A DNA stretch of 64,000 bases from Amycolatopsis umgeniensis (GCF_014205155.1 NZ_JACHMX010000001.1:3348001-3412000); one strand, 5' to 3'. Counted from the first letter of the stretch, positions 22,477 through 31,488 are shown. The notes: generated from the letters alone by a model not told the origin. Numbers and translations are program-made.

Positions 22477-25254
22477 TCATCCGAAGCGCGCGGGCATGGT
22501 CTTGGCGCCGTTGACGAAGTTCGACTCGAGCCGGGTCACCGGTCCGGTCAGGCGCAGCTTGGACAGATGCGGCAGCAGCTCGGTCAGCAGCGTCGACATC
22601 TCCAGCCGGGCCAGATGCGCGCCGAGGCAGAAATGCGGGCCGATACCGAAGGACAGATGGGGGTTGGGATCGCGGCCGAGGTCGAGCCGGTCCGGGTCGG
22701 TGAACACGGCGGGGTCGCGGTTGGCGGAGGTGTAGTAGACGACGACCTTGTCGCCCTCGGCGATGGGCTGTCCGGCGATCTCCGTGTCCCGCAGCGCGGT
22801 GCGGCGGAACTGCATGATCGGGGTGACCCAGCGGATCAGCTCGTCGACCGCGGTGGCGACCGGTACCTCACCGGACACCAGCCGGTCACGTTCGGCCGGA
22901 TTGGCCACGAGTGCCTCCAGCGAACCGGAGATCAGGTGACGGGTGGTCTCGTTGCCCGCGACCACCAGCAGCAGCCAGAAGCTGCAGAACTCCCTGTCGC
23001 TCAGGTGCTTCCCGTCGACCTCGGCGTTGACCAGCCTGCTGATCAGGTCGTCTGTCGGGTTCTCGCGCCGGGACATGCCGAGTTTCATCGCGTAGGCGAA
23101 CGCTTCGGCGAAGGTCCGCCGGTAGGCGTCGACGTCGCCACCGCCGAACTCCGGATCGTCGAAGCCGACCAGCGCGTTGCTCCAGCGGTAGAGCAGATGC
23201 CGGTCCTCCGGCGGGAAACCGAGCAGATCGCACAGGACCAGAAGCGGCAACTCGGCGGCGAAATCGGCGACGGCGTCGAACTCCCCCGCCGCGGTGACCT
23301 TCTCCACCAGCCGCCGCGCGTGCCCGGCGATGCTGTCACTCAGCCCGCGGACCGACTTGGGCGTGAACACGGTCGCGACCAGACGGCGGATCCGGACGTG
23401 TTCCGGGCCGTCCATGCTCACCAGCAGCTGCCGGGTCTGCTTGAGGTCGCCCGGTGTCCGCGGGTCGGGCAGGAAGGCGCCCTTCGCCGCAGACGAGAAC
23501 TCCTCCGGCCGCCGCGAAACCGAGTAGACGTCGTCGTAGCGTGTCACCGCCCAGTAACCGGAGCCGCGCTGGGCGGTGCGGCCGGCGCTGGAATGCCGGG
23601 TCAGCAACGGTTCCGGGGTCCAAGCGACCGGTTCGGTCTCACGACGACGGGCGAACTCCGCGTGCGGTACGCCGGCGGCGAAGGTCACCGGATGCGCGAT
23701 GTCGGGCCGTTCGATCCCGATCGCGGAGAAACTCTTGCGCAGTACGTCCTTGCGGAGCTTGCCGGTCGCTTCCCGAGGGAGCCGGGCGATGACGTGGTAC
23801 GACCTCGGTGTCTTGAAGCCCGCCAAAGACGTGCGGCAGAACGGGTCCAGCAGCGCGAAAAGGTCGGCGGGGGCGTCTTCGGCGACCTCGACGACGGCGG
23901 CCACCCGCTCGCCGAACTCGTCGTCGGGAACGCCGATCACCGCGACGTCGCGGACCACCGGATGGTTGAGCAGGACGGCCTCGATCTCGGCCGGGTACAC
24001 GTTGACCCCGCCGGAGACGATCATGTCCTGCGCGCGCCCCGTCAGATAAAGGAAACCGTCCTCGTCGAGACGGCCGACGTCGCCGAAGGTGAAGGTGCCC
24101 GGCTCCAGATGCGCGGACCGCGTCTTCTCGGGGGCGTTGTGATACGAGAAGCTCTGGCCCTTGACCCGCCGGATGAAAACGCGCCCGGACGAGCCGACCG
24201 GTTGCGGCGTGCCGTCCTCGCCGAGGATCACGATCTCGTTCGGGGGCACGGCTTTGCCGACGCTGCCGGGGTGTGCGAGCCAGTCGCGCGAGTTGGTGAG
24301 CGTGACGGCGCCACCCTCGGTGGCACCGTAGTACTCCGTCAGCACGGGGCCCCACCAGTCGATCATCCGGCGCTTGACGTCCGGCGAGCAGGGGCCGCCA
24401 CCGTGCCACACACGGCCGAGGCTCTTCCCCGAAAACCGCGCGCGGACCTCCGGGGGGAGCCGCAGCAGGCGGATGAACTGGGTCGGCACGAGATGCGCGG
24501 CGGTGATCCGCTCCCGGTCGATGATGTCCAAAGTGGACTCTGGATCGAACGAACGGCGGATCACCAGCGTCGAGCCCAGCAACAGGCCGAGCAGCGAGAA
24601 GAACAGCTGCGACGAGTGGTACCAAGGACCGTCGAGCAGGCATCGCTCACGCGAAGGGACGTCCAGGACGGCGTGCGCGTACCTGGTCAGTTTCGACACC
24701 CGGGAGAACGGCGCGCCGACGACGAAAAGACCGTTCACCACGCCCTTGGGCACGCCGGTCGTCCCCGACGTGTACAACATCGTGGCGCCGCAGGTCTGTC
24801 CCTCGGGCTCGGCCGCGGAGACCTCGGCCAGCAACGGTTCCACCGCTTCGAATCCGTGCTCGTCCGAGGCGCCGGTGACGAACAGTGTCGTGCACCCGCC
24901 GGTGGACTGGGCCACCGCGCGCCCGGCCGTCTCGGCGTACGAGGGCTCGACGACCAGGGCCTTGCTCCCGGAATCCGAGACGATGTAGGCGATTTCCGGA
25001 TCGGTGAGGTGCCAGTTGACCGGTACCACGGTGATCCCGGAGTGCAGGCACGCCAGGAGCACCTCGAAGGTCTCCCGGCGGTTGCCGAGCACACAGGCCA
25101 GCCGGTCGCCCTCGCCGAGCCCCCGATCCCGCAGCAGGGTGATCCAGCGGTTCACCCGCTCCCCCAGCAGCCGCCAGCCGACAGCTCCCGCCTCGTCGAC
25201 GATCGCGCTCCCGGCCCCGTCCTCGGCGATGTGGTCGTTCAGTAGCGTCGGCAT
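22477..25254 (-). CDS. Acyl-CoA ligase-cytochrome P450 fusion protein
   Basis: One uninterrupted 925-codon frame joins two enzymes. Residues 1-507 are a FadD-type ligase: LYTSGTTGVPKG (about 161-171), EYYGATEGG (307-315), FTFGDVGRLDEDGFLYLTGR (388-407), MIVSGGVNVYPAEIE (411-425) and the catalytic Lys in EATGKLRKD (about 499). A linker of about 15 residues leads into a complete P450: VAGNETTRHL (I helix), DELIRW (ExxR) and FGIGPHFCLG with heme-ligand Cys about 876. The P450 resembles soluble actinobacterial CYPs acting on acyl or steroid CoA chains. ATG 25254 starts the frame; the aldolase-like gene ends 11 bases upstream. There is no stop or ribosome-binding site at the junction. A fused pair suggests the acid is activated to CoA and oxidised by the same polypeptide. 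Confidence 0.88.
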   Translation of the reverse strand: MPTLLNDHIAEDGAGSAIVDEAGAVGWRLLGERVNRWITLLRDRGLGEGDRLACVLGNRRETFEVLLACLHSGITVVPVNWHLTDPEIAYIVSDSGSKALVVEPSYAETAGRAVAQSTGGCTTLFVTGASDEHGFEAVEPLLAEVSAAEPEGQTCGATMLYTSGTTGVPKGVVNGLFVVGAPFSRVSKLTRYAHAVLDVPSRERCLLDGPWYHSSQLFFSLLGLLLGSTLVIRRSFDPESTLDIIDRERITAAHLVPTQFIRLLRLPPEVRARFSGKSLGRVWHGGGPCSPDVKRRMIDWWGPVLTEYYGATEGGAVTLTNSRDWLAHPGSVGKAVPPNEIVILGEDGTPQPVGSSGRVFIRRVKGQSFSYHNAPEKTRSAHLEPGTFTFGDVGRLDEDGFLYLTGRAQDMIVSGGVNVYPAEIEAVLLNHPVVRDVAVIGVPDDEFGERVAAVVEVAEDAPADLFALLDPFCRTSLAGFKTPRSYHVIARLPREATGKLRKDVLRKSFSAIGIERPDIAHPVTFAAGVPHAEFARRRETEPVAWTPEPLLTRHSSAGRTAQRGSGYWAVTRYDDVYSVSRRPEEFSSAAKGAFLPDPRTPGDLKQTRQLLVSMDGPEHVRIRRLVATVFTPKSVRGLSDSIAGHARRLVEKVTAAGEFDAVADFAAELPLLVLCDLLGFPPEDRHLLYRWSNALVGFDDPEFGGGDVDAYRRTFAEAFAYAMKLGMSRRENPTDDLISRLVNAEVDGKHLSDREFCSFWLLLVVAGNETTRHLISGSLEALVANPAERDRLVSGEVPVATAVDELIRWVTPIMQFRRTALRDTEIAGQPIAEGDKVVVYYTSANRDPAVFTDPDRLDLGRDPNPHLSFGIGPHFCLGAHLARLEMSTLLTELLPHLSKLRLTGPVTRLESNFVNGAKTMPARFG

Positions 25255-25265
25255 GACCTTTCCCC

Positions 25266-25994
25266 TCAGTCCAGCAGATCCGGCTGCACGCGCACGAGAT
25301 CGGCGTACAGCGGGCGGAAGTTGAGCCGCCCCATCCCCGGTGTGCCGATGGTCGACGCGGTGTGCCGCGCGACCCCGGGCTCGATCGGCACCGGTGTCCC
25401 GGCCGCCTCCGCGAGCAGTTGCACGTGGCACGAGCTGTCCATGGTGGTGAACCACCAGGCCGCCTCCTGCACGGTGCCGCCGACCGTGAGCAGCCCGTGA
25501 TTGCGCAGGATCACCGCCTTGCCCGTGCCGAGACGGACCGCGATCCGCTTGCCCTCGTCGGAATCCAGCACCACCCCGCCGAACTCGTCGAAGACCTCGT
25601 GGTCCTCGTAGAACGCGCAGGCGTCCTGCGTGATCGGGTCGAGTTTGCGGCCCAGCGTCGCCCATGCGCGCCCGTAGGTGGAATGCGCGTGGGCGACGGC
25701 GACGACGTCGGGCCGTGCCGCGTGGACGTGCGAGTGGATGATGAACCCGGCCGGGTTGATCCTCCCGTCGCCTTCGACGACTTCGCCCCGGCTGTCGACC
25801 AGCAGGAGGTCACTGACCCGGACGTGTCCGAAGTGGACACCGAACGGGTTGATCCAGAACCTCTCCGGGTCGCCGGGGTCGCGGGCGGTCACGTGACCGC
25901 CGGCGCCCTCGTCGAAACCCCGCACCGCGAACAGCCGCATGGTCGCCGCCAGGCGTTGCTTGCGGTACAGCCGTTCCTCTTCGACGGTCCTCAT
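25266..25994 (-). CDS. Class II aldolase/adducin-family protein
   Basis: A 242-residue protein with the class II aldolase fold: FDEGAGGHVTARDPG, the zinc-ligand region VVAVAHAHSTYGRAWATLG (two His) and LRNHGLLTVGGTVQEAAWWF (third His). These enzymes split or decarboxylate hydroxy-keto or sugar phosphate substrates using zinc; many adducin-like members in secondary metabolism have no known substrate. ATG 25994 overlaps the stop of the 40-codon gene upstream (ATGA). It lies in the middle of the CoA/PKS operon. Confidence 0.88.
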   Translation of the reverse strand: MRTVEEERLYRKQRLAATMRLFAVRGFDEGAGGHVTARDPGDPERFWINPFGVHFGHVRVSDLLLVDSRGEVVEGDGRINPAGFIIHSHVHAARPDVVAVAHAHSTYGRAWATLGRKLDPITQDACAFYEDHEVFDEFGGVVLDSDEGKRIAVRLGTGKAVILRNHGLLTVGGTVQEAAWWFTTMDSSCHVQLLAEAAGTPVPIEPGVARHTASTIGTPGMGRLNFRPLYADLVRVQPDLLD

Positions 25995-26113
25995 CCGCAG
26001 CCGCCCGGGCTGTCCCAGTCGTAGACGGCGCCTTCGTCCAGCAGTTCGGGGGGCACGCCGTACCACTCGGACTGGGGCAGCTCGATGACCGTGGCGTCCT
26101 GGTCCTCGCTCAT
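25991..26113 (-). CDS. 40-residue peptide gene inside the biosynthetic operon
   Basis: A complete small gene from ATG 26113 to TGA 25991, overlapping the stop of the DsbA-like gene upstream and the ATG of the aldolase-like gene downstream, both by ATGA. This double coupling argues strongly that it is translated. The peptide begins MSEDQDATVIELPQSEWYG, is acidic, and ends DWDSPGGCG, with a single Cys two residues from the terminus. I recognise no family. It could be a small partner subunit, a metal- or thiol-binding carrier or, more speculatively, a modified-peptide precursor. Codon use is the same as its neighbours. Confidence 0.75.
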   Translation of the reverse strand: MSEDQDATVIELPQSEWYGVPPELLDEGAVYDWDSPGGCG

Positions 26114-26742
26114 GCCGCACGCTCCTCTCGCGCCGCGGGCCGCCAGACTTCCAGGAACGCGTCCAGCCGGTCGAATCCCCAGAACCGGTGGCGGCCCCAT
26201 TTGAAGTAGGGGATGCCGAAGATGTCGTCGAGATAGGCCTGGTAGAGACAGTCGACCCCTTCGGCGCGGATCTCCGGGTCGTCGACGGCGCCGACGGCCA
26301 GCTCCGGATCGAATCCGGCCCGCTCGGCGGCGGCGCGGACGACGTCGGGCTCGCAGATGTTGTCGCCGCGACCCCAGCGCGCCTCGTTGAGCGCGTCGTA
26401 GAACGGCCACTCGACACCCTCGCGGCGTGCGCGCAGCCAAGCCAGATGCGGCAGTTCCCACCACGGGTCGATGTCGATCGGCCAGGCCATCTTGCGGCCC
26501 TGCCCCTCGGCGATCCGCTTGGTGTCCATCAGCATGTACAGATGCTTCGCGCGGCTCATCTGCACGTAGTGGAACTCGCCGCCGCGTTCGTCGAGGCCGG
26601 CACCGGTCACCGTGTCCGGATCCCAGTACGGAAGGCACACCAGCTGTTCGAGCGCGCCGGGCACCTCGTCGCGCAGCCGGTTGATCGCGAGCCAGCTGTA
26701 CGGGCTGCGCAGCGAAAAGTACAGCTTGGCGGGCCGGCTCAC
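26110..26742 (-). CDS. DsbA-fold GST-kappa / 2-hydroxychromene-2-carboxylate isomerase-like protein
   Basis: A 210-residue thioredoxin-fold protein of the HCCA-isomerase/GST-kappa branch. The N-terminal KLYFSLRSPYSWLAINRL replaces the CxxC of true DsbA by the Ser-Pro-Tyr-Ser used to bind glutathione or a related thiol. Later segments (VDCLYQAYLDDIFGIPYFKW, DRLDAFLEVW) match the family C-terminus. Relatives isomerise aromatic-ring cleavage products or act as thiol transferases. The start GTG 26742 overlaps the previous stop (GTGA). In this operon it may handle a CoA- or thiol-linked isomerisation; that is inference. Confidence 0.83.
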   Translation of the reverse strand: MSRPAKLYFSLRSPYSWLAINRLRDEVPGALEQLVCLPYWDPDTVTGAGLDERGGEFHYVQMSRAKHLYMLMDTKRIAEGQGRKMAWPIDIDPWWELPHLAWLRARREGVEWPFYDALNEARWGRGDNICEPDVVRAAAERAGFDPELAVGAVDDPEIRAEGVDCLYQAYLDDIFGIPYFKWGRHRFWGFDRLDAFLEVWRPAAREERAA

Positions 26743-27659
26743 GCCCGGTCCCCGATCAGCGCGTGCACGACACCCTCGTCCAGCTGGGCCATCCCGCCCG
26801 CGCCCGGACCGGCCGCGATGGCGTAGCCGTGCAGGATCTGGGCGGTGGCCACCGGGACCAGTTCCGAGCCACGCTGGACGTAGCAGTCCATGCGGCCGTC
26901 GAACATGACCCCGCGCAGGATGTCGGTCACGGTGAACACGGTGTGCACCGTCTCCTCCATCCGCGCGTCCTCCAGCAGCCGGACGCGGGCGCGGGAGACG
27001 ACCGGGATCCACGCGCGTTCGGACAGCATCCGGCCGACGGAGATACCGCGGTCGGCGAGGTAGCGGTCGACGACCTCCTCCAGCGTCCGGACGAAACCGG
27101 AGTGCTGGACGCGGTCGGAGTAGTGGCAGTAGAAGTACGGCGCCCGCCAGGACCACAGGAACGCGCCCGGCTCGGCGGTCAGCACCGACTCGGCGGTCTC
27201 CCCGGCGGGGATCGCGATCCGTTCCACTGTGGACGTCAGCGCCGGGACTTCCAGATGCGCCAGCGCCTCGGGAGCGGCCGCCGTGGTGTCCGCCGCCCGC
27301 TCTCGGACCAGCGCGACGGTGACCTTGCCGCGCAGCACGGTGACCTTCGCGCCGTCGCGGACCACCGACAGCTGGACGTTCAGCTTGTCGCCGCGGCCGG
27401 GGGTGACCTCGACTTCGACCTCGTCGTCGAGTTCCAGCACCGCGGGCAACTGCACCGAGCAGTCCACGATCTCCGCGCCGAGGCCGTGCTCGAGGAAGAG
27501 GTCGCGCGCACTCGTGCCCTGATCGCGCAGCCACTGCAGGACACCCTGCTCGACCAGGTACATGAAGTGCTTGAAACCGATCCAGGTGCGGATGTTGGCG
27601 CCCTCGAACGCGGGGCGGCCGTGCGTGACGGTCGTGCTTGGCCGCAGGACTGCGGTCAT
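26739..27659 (-). CDS. Double hot-dog thioesterase/dehydratase-like protein
   Basis: A 306-residue protein with two consecutive hot-dog-like halves. The first (about 20-115) has ANIRTWIGFKHFMYLVEQGV and EVEVEVTPGRGDKLNVQLSV; the second (about 165-280) has YCHYSDRVQHSGFVRTLEEV, a pattern close to 4-hydroxybenzoyl-CoA thioesterase-type domains where the Tyr/Asp region holds the catalytic base. It could release acyl chains from CoA or ACP, or hydrate enoyl thioesters. It overlaps both neighbours by four bases, so it is a core part of the operon. The exact activity cannot be told from sequence. Confidence 0.75.
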   Translation of the reverse strand: MTAVLRPSTTVTHGRPAFEGANIRTWIGFKHFMYLVEQGVLQWLRDQGTSARDLFLEHGLGAEIVDCSVQLPAVLELDDEVEVEVTPGRGDKLNVQLSVVRDGAKVTVLRGKVTVALVRERAADTTAAAPEALAHLEVPALTSTVERIAIPAGETAESVLTAEPGAFLWSWRAPYFYCHYSDRVQHSGFVRTLEEVVDRYLADRGISVGRMLSERAWIPVVSRARVRLLEDARMEETVHTVFTVTDILRGVMFDGRMDCYVQRGSELVPVATAQILHGYAIAAGPGAGGMAQLDEGVVHALIGDRA

Positions 27660-28453
27660 CGGAGCTCACCTACCTTCGGGATGGTCCGGACGTCCTCGAC
27701 GAGGCCGGTCACCTCGGCCGCGGCGTACCGGGCGTAGCGAACGTGGAAGAAGTGGTCGCCGCGTTCGTGCGTGTGCAGCGTCGCGCCCGGCATACCGGCC
27801 GCGAGCGCGACAGCGGACTCGGCGGGCAACGTCGGGTCTTGGCCGCCGACAAGCACCTTCGTCGGGATCTCGACATTGCCGAGCTGGAGGTCGGCGCTCG
27901 CGGCGTAACGGTCGAACACCGACGCGAAGCCGAGCGGCCCGGCGCGGTTCAGCGCGATCTTGACCATGCCGTCGATCACCTCGGGGTCCAAAGTGGACGC
28001 TCGTTTGCCGAGCCTGGCGCGGACACCCTCGCCGACGTGCGCGGTGAACGTCTCGCGCGAGCGCTCGAACATCCGCCAGGTCACCTCGTACCGGGGCAGC
28101 CGGTAGAACGGGCAGAACAACGCCACCGACGAACCGACCCGCGGATCGAGCGCGCACATCAGCTCCAGCGCGGCGTTGGCGCCGAACGAGTGCGCCACGA
28201 GGACGTCCGGGGTGGTGCCGAGCAGGTCGAGGCCGTCGCCGAGCCAATGGCCGAAGGAGCGGTTGCGCCAGCGGAAGTCGTTGCCCGCCTTCCACGGCAG
28301 CTCCAGTGAAACGACCCGGTAGCCCTGGTCGAGATGCGCCGCCAGTGGCGTCCAGCTCTTCCAATGGCCTTCCATCCCGTGGGCGAACAGCACCAGCGGC
28401 GCGCCGGGCCTGCCGGGCGAGATCGTGTGCGCCTTCACCGCTGAACCGTTCAC
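27656..28453 (-). CDS. Alpha/beta hydrolase
   Basis: A 265-residue alpha/beta hydrolase. The oxyanion strand is LFAHGMEGHWKSW, the nucleophile elbow LVAHSFGANAAL (Ser), the acid in LVGGQDPTLP (Asp) and the catalytic His in ERGDHFFHVR. The cap is short. GTG 28453 overlaps the upstream stop. It may act as thioesterase or release enzyme for the ACP/CoA-bound product of this operon; a type II proofreading thioesterase is an alternative. Confidence 0.85.
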   Translation of the reverse strand: MNGSAVKAHTISPGRPGAPLVLFAHGMEGHWKSWTPLAAHLDQGYRVVSLELPWKAGNDFRWRNRSFGHWLGDGLDLLGTTPDVLVAHSFGANAALELMCALDPRVGSSVALFCPFYRLPRYEVTWRMFERSRETFTAHVGEGVRARLGKRASTLDPEVIDGMVKIALNRAGPLGFASVFDRYAASADLQLGNVEIPTKVLVGGQDPTLPAESAVALAAGMPGATLHTHERGDHFFHVRYARYAAAEVTGLVEDVRTIPKVGELR

Positions 28454-29286
28454 GGGGACCCCATCTCATCGCTGTGATCAGTGACGGCGACCGAAACCGC
28501 CGGTCCGCCGTCCGGCCGTCGCGGGCCGATGCCCACGCGGCCTTCGCCTTCCACGACGGCGAGGTGGGCGGCGAGCGCGAGCTCCACGACCCCGTGCGCG
28601 CCGTAGAAGTCGCCCCACTGTTCCTTGACGTCGAAACCGCCGGGTCCGACCGTGCGCGCGGCCTCCCCTTGCTCGAAGTCGACGACGGCGTGCCCGGAGT
28701 CCTCGCGCCAGGGCTCGAGGATCACGCACGCGCTCCCCGCGCGCAGTGGTCCGTCGTGCAGGATCGAAGCGATCTCGTCCTCCGGCTCGGCCCCGACGAG
28801 CACCACCCGCGTGGCCCGGCCGGAGCGCAGCAGCAGACTCGCCATCCGCAGACCGGCGAGCCCGGCGGTACTGCCGGAACACAGCATCAGGTTCGGACCG
28901 CCGAAACCGAACCACAGCGCGACCGTGCTGGCCACGACGTTCGGCGACACGTTGGGCGCGTCGAGCACGCTCACCGCGCGGCCGCCTTCCGCCTCGACCG
29001 CACGCGTGACCTTCGCGACCGTCTCGACGTTGCCGAGATTGCTGCACGCGACCACCGCGGTACCGGCTTCGATCGGCCCGGTGGCCCGTTGCCCCGGTTC
29101 GAAACCCAGCGCGCGATGCACCGCGCACAACGCGAGCCGAGTCGAAGGTTCCTTGTACAGCAGCCCTTTCCGGCCCAGGACGGCGGCGGCCTTCTCCGGC
29201 GGCGCGCCGTCGAACCCCTCGACGCCGGGCAGGTGCAGGCTCCAGCCGGTCAGGAGCAACCTGGTTTCCCTCTCGCGGCCGGTCAT
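28450..29286 (-). CDS. Half-length ketosynthase-like protein (KS N-terminal domain only)
   Basis: A 278-residue protein that corresponds to the N-terminal half of a thiolase-fold ketosynthase. It keeps a Cys in LMLCSGSTAGLAGLRMASLL (about residue 136), where the nucleophile elbow lies, and the following strand RATRVVLVGAEPED. The C-terminal half with the two catalytic histidines and the lysine is missing. Similar short proteins of the ketoacyl-synt_2 type (PF13723) occur as chain-length-factor-like partners in aryl-polyene and related clusters. ATG 29286 overlaps the stop of the ketosynthase upstream (ATGA). It probably has a structural or acyl-handling role with a partner KS. Confidence 0.72.
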   Translation of the reverse strand: MTGRERETRLLLTGWSLHLPGVEGFDGAPPEKAAAVLGRKGLLYKEPSTRLALCAVHRALGFEPGQRATGPIEAGTAVVACSNLGNVETVAKVTRAVEAEGGRAVSVLDAPNVSPNVVASTVALWFGFGGPNLMLCSGSTAGLAGLRMASLLLRSGRATRVVLVGAEPEDEIASILHDGPLRAGSACVILEPWREDSGHAVVDFEQGEAARTVGPGGFDVKEQWGDFYGAHGVVELALAAHLAVVEGEGRVGIGPRRPDGGPAVSVAVTDHSDEMGSP

Positions 29287-30398
29287 GCCCGCTCCAGCAG
29301 GGTGACGGCGTTGACCCCGCCGAACCCGAACGCGTTGACCTGCACCAGATCCGGCCGCGCGGCGACAGCGTCGCCGATGACGAGCCGCAATCCGGTGCCC
29401 TCGTCGAGGGGGTCGGTCAGGCCGGCGACCGCGGGCACCTCGCCGGAGGCGAAGATCCGCAGCGCGACGTCCACGTTGACCAGGGCGGCGCTGCCGGAGG
29501 TGTGCCCTGTCGAGCCCTTGACCGCGGTGACGAGCGGGTTCCCGCCGCCACCGAGGACGACCTTGCGCAACGCGTCGCATTCGACCGGATCGTTGAGCGC
29601 GGTGCCTGTCGCGTGCGCCACCACGACGTCCACTTCGGACGGGACGCGGCCCGCACGCGTGTAGGCGTCGGACATCGCGCGGGCGATGCCCTCGATGTCC
29701 GGCGCCGTGGCGTGGTAGGCGTCGCAGGAAAGACCGGTCGCGGCGACCCGGCCGAGCGCCGGGCCGTCCCAGGTCTCGGGCACGACGACGAGCGCCGCCG
29801 CGCCTTCGCCGAGGAGCACGCCGGTGCGCTCGCGGTCGAACGGCCGAACACGCTCTGTCGGTTCCTCGGCGACACGGCCGATCATGGCGAGCATCGACCG
29901 CGTCATCGCGTCGGCGGCGGCGACCACGACCGCGTCGCATTCGCCCAGTTCCAGAAGATCCTGCGCGAGCGCGAGAACGTGGCCGCCCGCGCTGCACGCG
30001 TTGACGACCGTGGTCACGTCCGTGACGCCGGGCAGGGTCTCGGCCACGACGTCGGCGAAGTCCAGCCGCCCGGCGGAAACGGTCTCGCCGGTGAGCGCGA
30101 GCCGTTCCACCGCGGACAGCTCACGCAGCCCGGTGCCGATCAGCACGGCGACCCGCCGCGTCTCCGTGTCCACACCGGACTGTGCGACGGCTTCTTTCAG
30201 GCATTCGGCCAAGAGCCGTCCCGCGCGGAACAGCTCGTCGTCGAGGCCGGCGTGGTAGCCGTAGGCGACATTCAGCTGCCCGGGGTCGCCGTACCGGAGC
30301 GGCGAGACGCCACAAGCGCCGCGGAGCAGGCCGTCGAAAGTCTCCGCGCCCGAACCGAGGCAGGTGCGCACCGCGCTACCCGCGATCAGGACCGCCAT
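29283..30398 (-). CDS. Beta-ketoacyl-ACP synthase (complete Cys-His-His triad), divergent
   Basis: A 371-residue ketosynthase. Catalytic residues are all present: Cys about 135 in VVNACSAGGHVLAL, His about 262 in VVVAHATGTALNDPVE, Lys about 294 and His about 299 in TAVKGSTGHTSGSAAL, and the C-terminal NAFGFGGVNAVTLL. It is shorter and more divergent than FabF and than the KS at 31485. AGGAGG lies seven bases before ATG 30398 although the start lies 23 bases inside the upstream gene. Together with the half-length KS downstream it may form a second KS/partner pair, parallel to the KS/CLF pair at 30376-32687. Confidence 0.87.
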   Translation of the reverse strand: MAVLIAGSAVRTCLGSGAETFDGLLRGACGVSPLRYGDPGQLNVAYGYHAGLDDELFRAGRLLAECLKEAVAQSGVDTETRRVAVLIGTGLRELSAVERLALTGETVSAGRLDFADVVAETLPGVTDVTTVVNACSAGGHVLALAQDLLELGECDAVVVAAADAMTRSMLAMIGRVAEEPTERVRPFDRERTGVLLGEGAAALVVVPETWDGPALGRVAATGLSCDAYHATAPDIEGIARAMSDAYTRAGRVPSEVDVVVAHATGTALNDPVECDALRKVVLGGGGNPLVTAVKGSTGHTSGSAALVNVDVALRIFASGEVPAVAGLTDPLDEGTGLRLVIGDAVAARPDLVQVNAFGFGGVNAVTLLERA

Positions 30399-31488
30399 CG
30401 GCGTACCTCCTCACGATGGCGGCGCCCACGGCACCGTCCGCGCCTCGCGCGGTGAGCAGGCTCAACCCGCCGGGTCCGGAATCGCGCTCTTCGGCGAGCA
30501 GGACACCCAGCGCCACCGCGCCGGAGGCCGCGTCGCATTCGCCGAACAGCCGCTTGACCATGACCCGCTCCGGGCTGTGGCCGAGCGCGCGGACGATCGG
30601 GCCGTACTCGCGGCGGTCGTCGTCCTCGACTTCACCGGTGTACACAGTGGACACTTCGGCCGCGTCGGCGCCCGCCTTCGCCAGCACCCGGCTCACACAT
30701 CCGGCGAGCGCGGTTTCGGCCGCGTCACCGCCGCCCGGCCCGTAGGCCGTAGCGACGGCGAGGACACCGGCACGCTGCCGCGTGCCCGCCCACTCCGGCG
30801 TGTTCTCCTTCGCCAGCACGAACATCCCGGCCGCCTCACCGGGGGCGACGACGTCGGTCGCGCCGGTCAGGTGGGTCGCCCACGCGCGGTGCGGGGTGAA
30901 CTCCTCCACCGCGCCCGCGACGACGACGTCGACGTGACCGCGATCGATGGCGTTGCCCGCGTACCGGAGCACGTTGAGGAAACCGAGGGTGCCACCCGCG
31001 ATGGTGGCGTTCACCCCGCGGAGGCCGAACCGGATGGCGACCTGACCGGCGGCGCAGTTCATCACCGTGTTCGGGAACAGCATCGGGTTGACCAGGTAGG
31101 GCTTGTCCTGCACCAGGGTCTCGCGGGTGTAGTCGCTGGTGGATTTGAAACTGCCCAGCGAAGTCCCGAGCACCACCCCGATCCGTGGCCGGGCCTCGTC
31201 GTCGAGGGACACCCCGGCCTCGCGCAGCGCTTCCTGGCAGCACACCACGGCCAGCCCGGTGGACCGGTCGTAGGTGCTGGTTCCCTTGCGCCCCAGGTGT
31301 TCCCGGGGGCTGAAGCTGGTGAGCACGTGCCCGCTCGCCGCGGGCAGCGGCTCCTCGTAGAGATCGCCGATCTCCTGACCCTTCTCGACCTGGCCCGCCT
31401 CCGCCAGCGCGAGCTTCTTCGCCAGCGCGTCCACGCCGACGCCCGCGGAGGTCAGCGCGCTCCAGCCGGTCACCACCACACCGCTCAT
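30376..31488 (-). CDS. Chain-length-factor-like ketosynthase without nucleophile
   Basis: A 370-residue thiolase-fold protein. At the nucleophile elbow the sequence is NATIAGGTLGFLNVL (about 160-174), with no Cys where KS enzymes have one. The HGTGT box is replaced by VSTVYTGEVEDD, and the Lys/His region by MVKRLFGECDAASG. These losses are typical of KS-beta/chain-length factors that pair with an active KS. ATG 31488 overlaps the stop of the complete KS at 31485 (ATGA), the classical KS-CLF layout of type II PKS. By analogy with type II polyene PKSs it would set chain length and gate the KS. The ending at 30376 overlaps the next KS by 23 bases. Confidence 0.85.
   Translation of the reverse strand: MSGVVVTGWSALTSAGVGVDALAKKLALAEAGQVEKGQEIGDLYEEPLPAASGHVLTSFSPREHLGRKGTSTYDRSTGLAVVCCQEALREAGVSLDDEARPRIGVVLGTSLGSFKSTSDYTRETLVQDKPYLVNPMLFPNTVMNCAAGQVAIRFGLRGVNATIAGGTLGFLNVLRYAGNAIDRGHVDVVVAGAVEEFTPHRAWATHLTGATDVVAPGEAAGMFVLAKENTPEWAGTRQRAGVLAVATAYGPGGGDAAETALAGCVSRVLAKAGADAAEVSTVYTGEVEDDDRREYGPIVRALGHSPERVMVKRLFGECDAASGAVALGVLLAEERDSGPGGLSLLTARGADGAVGAAIVRRYADGGPDRG

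Noticed and set aside
22478..22480. ATG overlapping the fusion-gene stop as start of the aryl-AMP ligase
   Set aside because: The overlap is attractive, but the GTG at 22453 has a near-ideal AGGGAGG and the extra nine residues are not family-like. Either is possible; the GTG was chosen.
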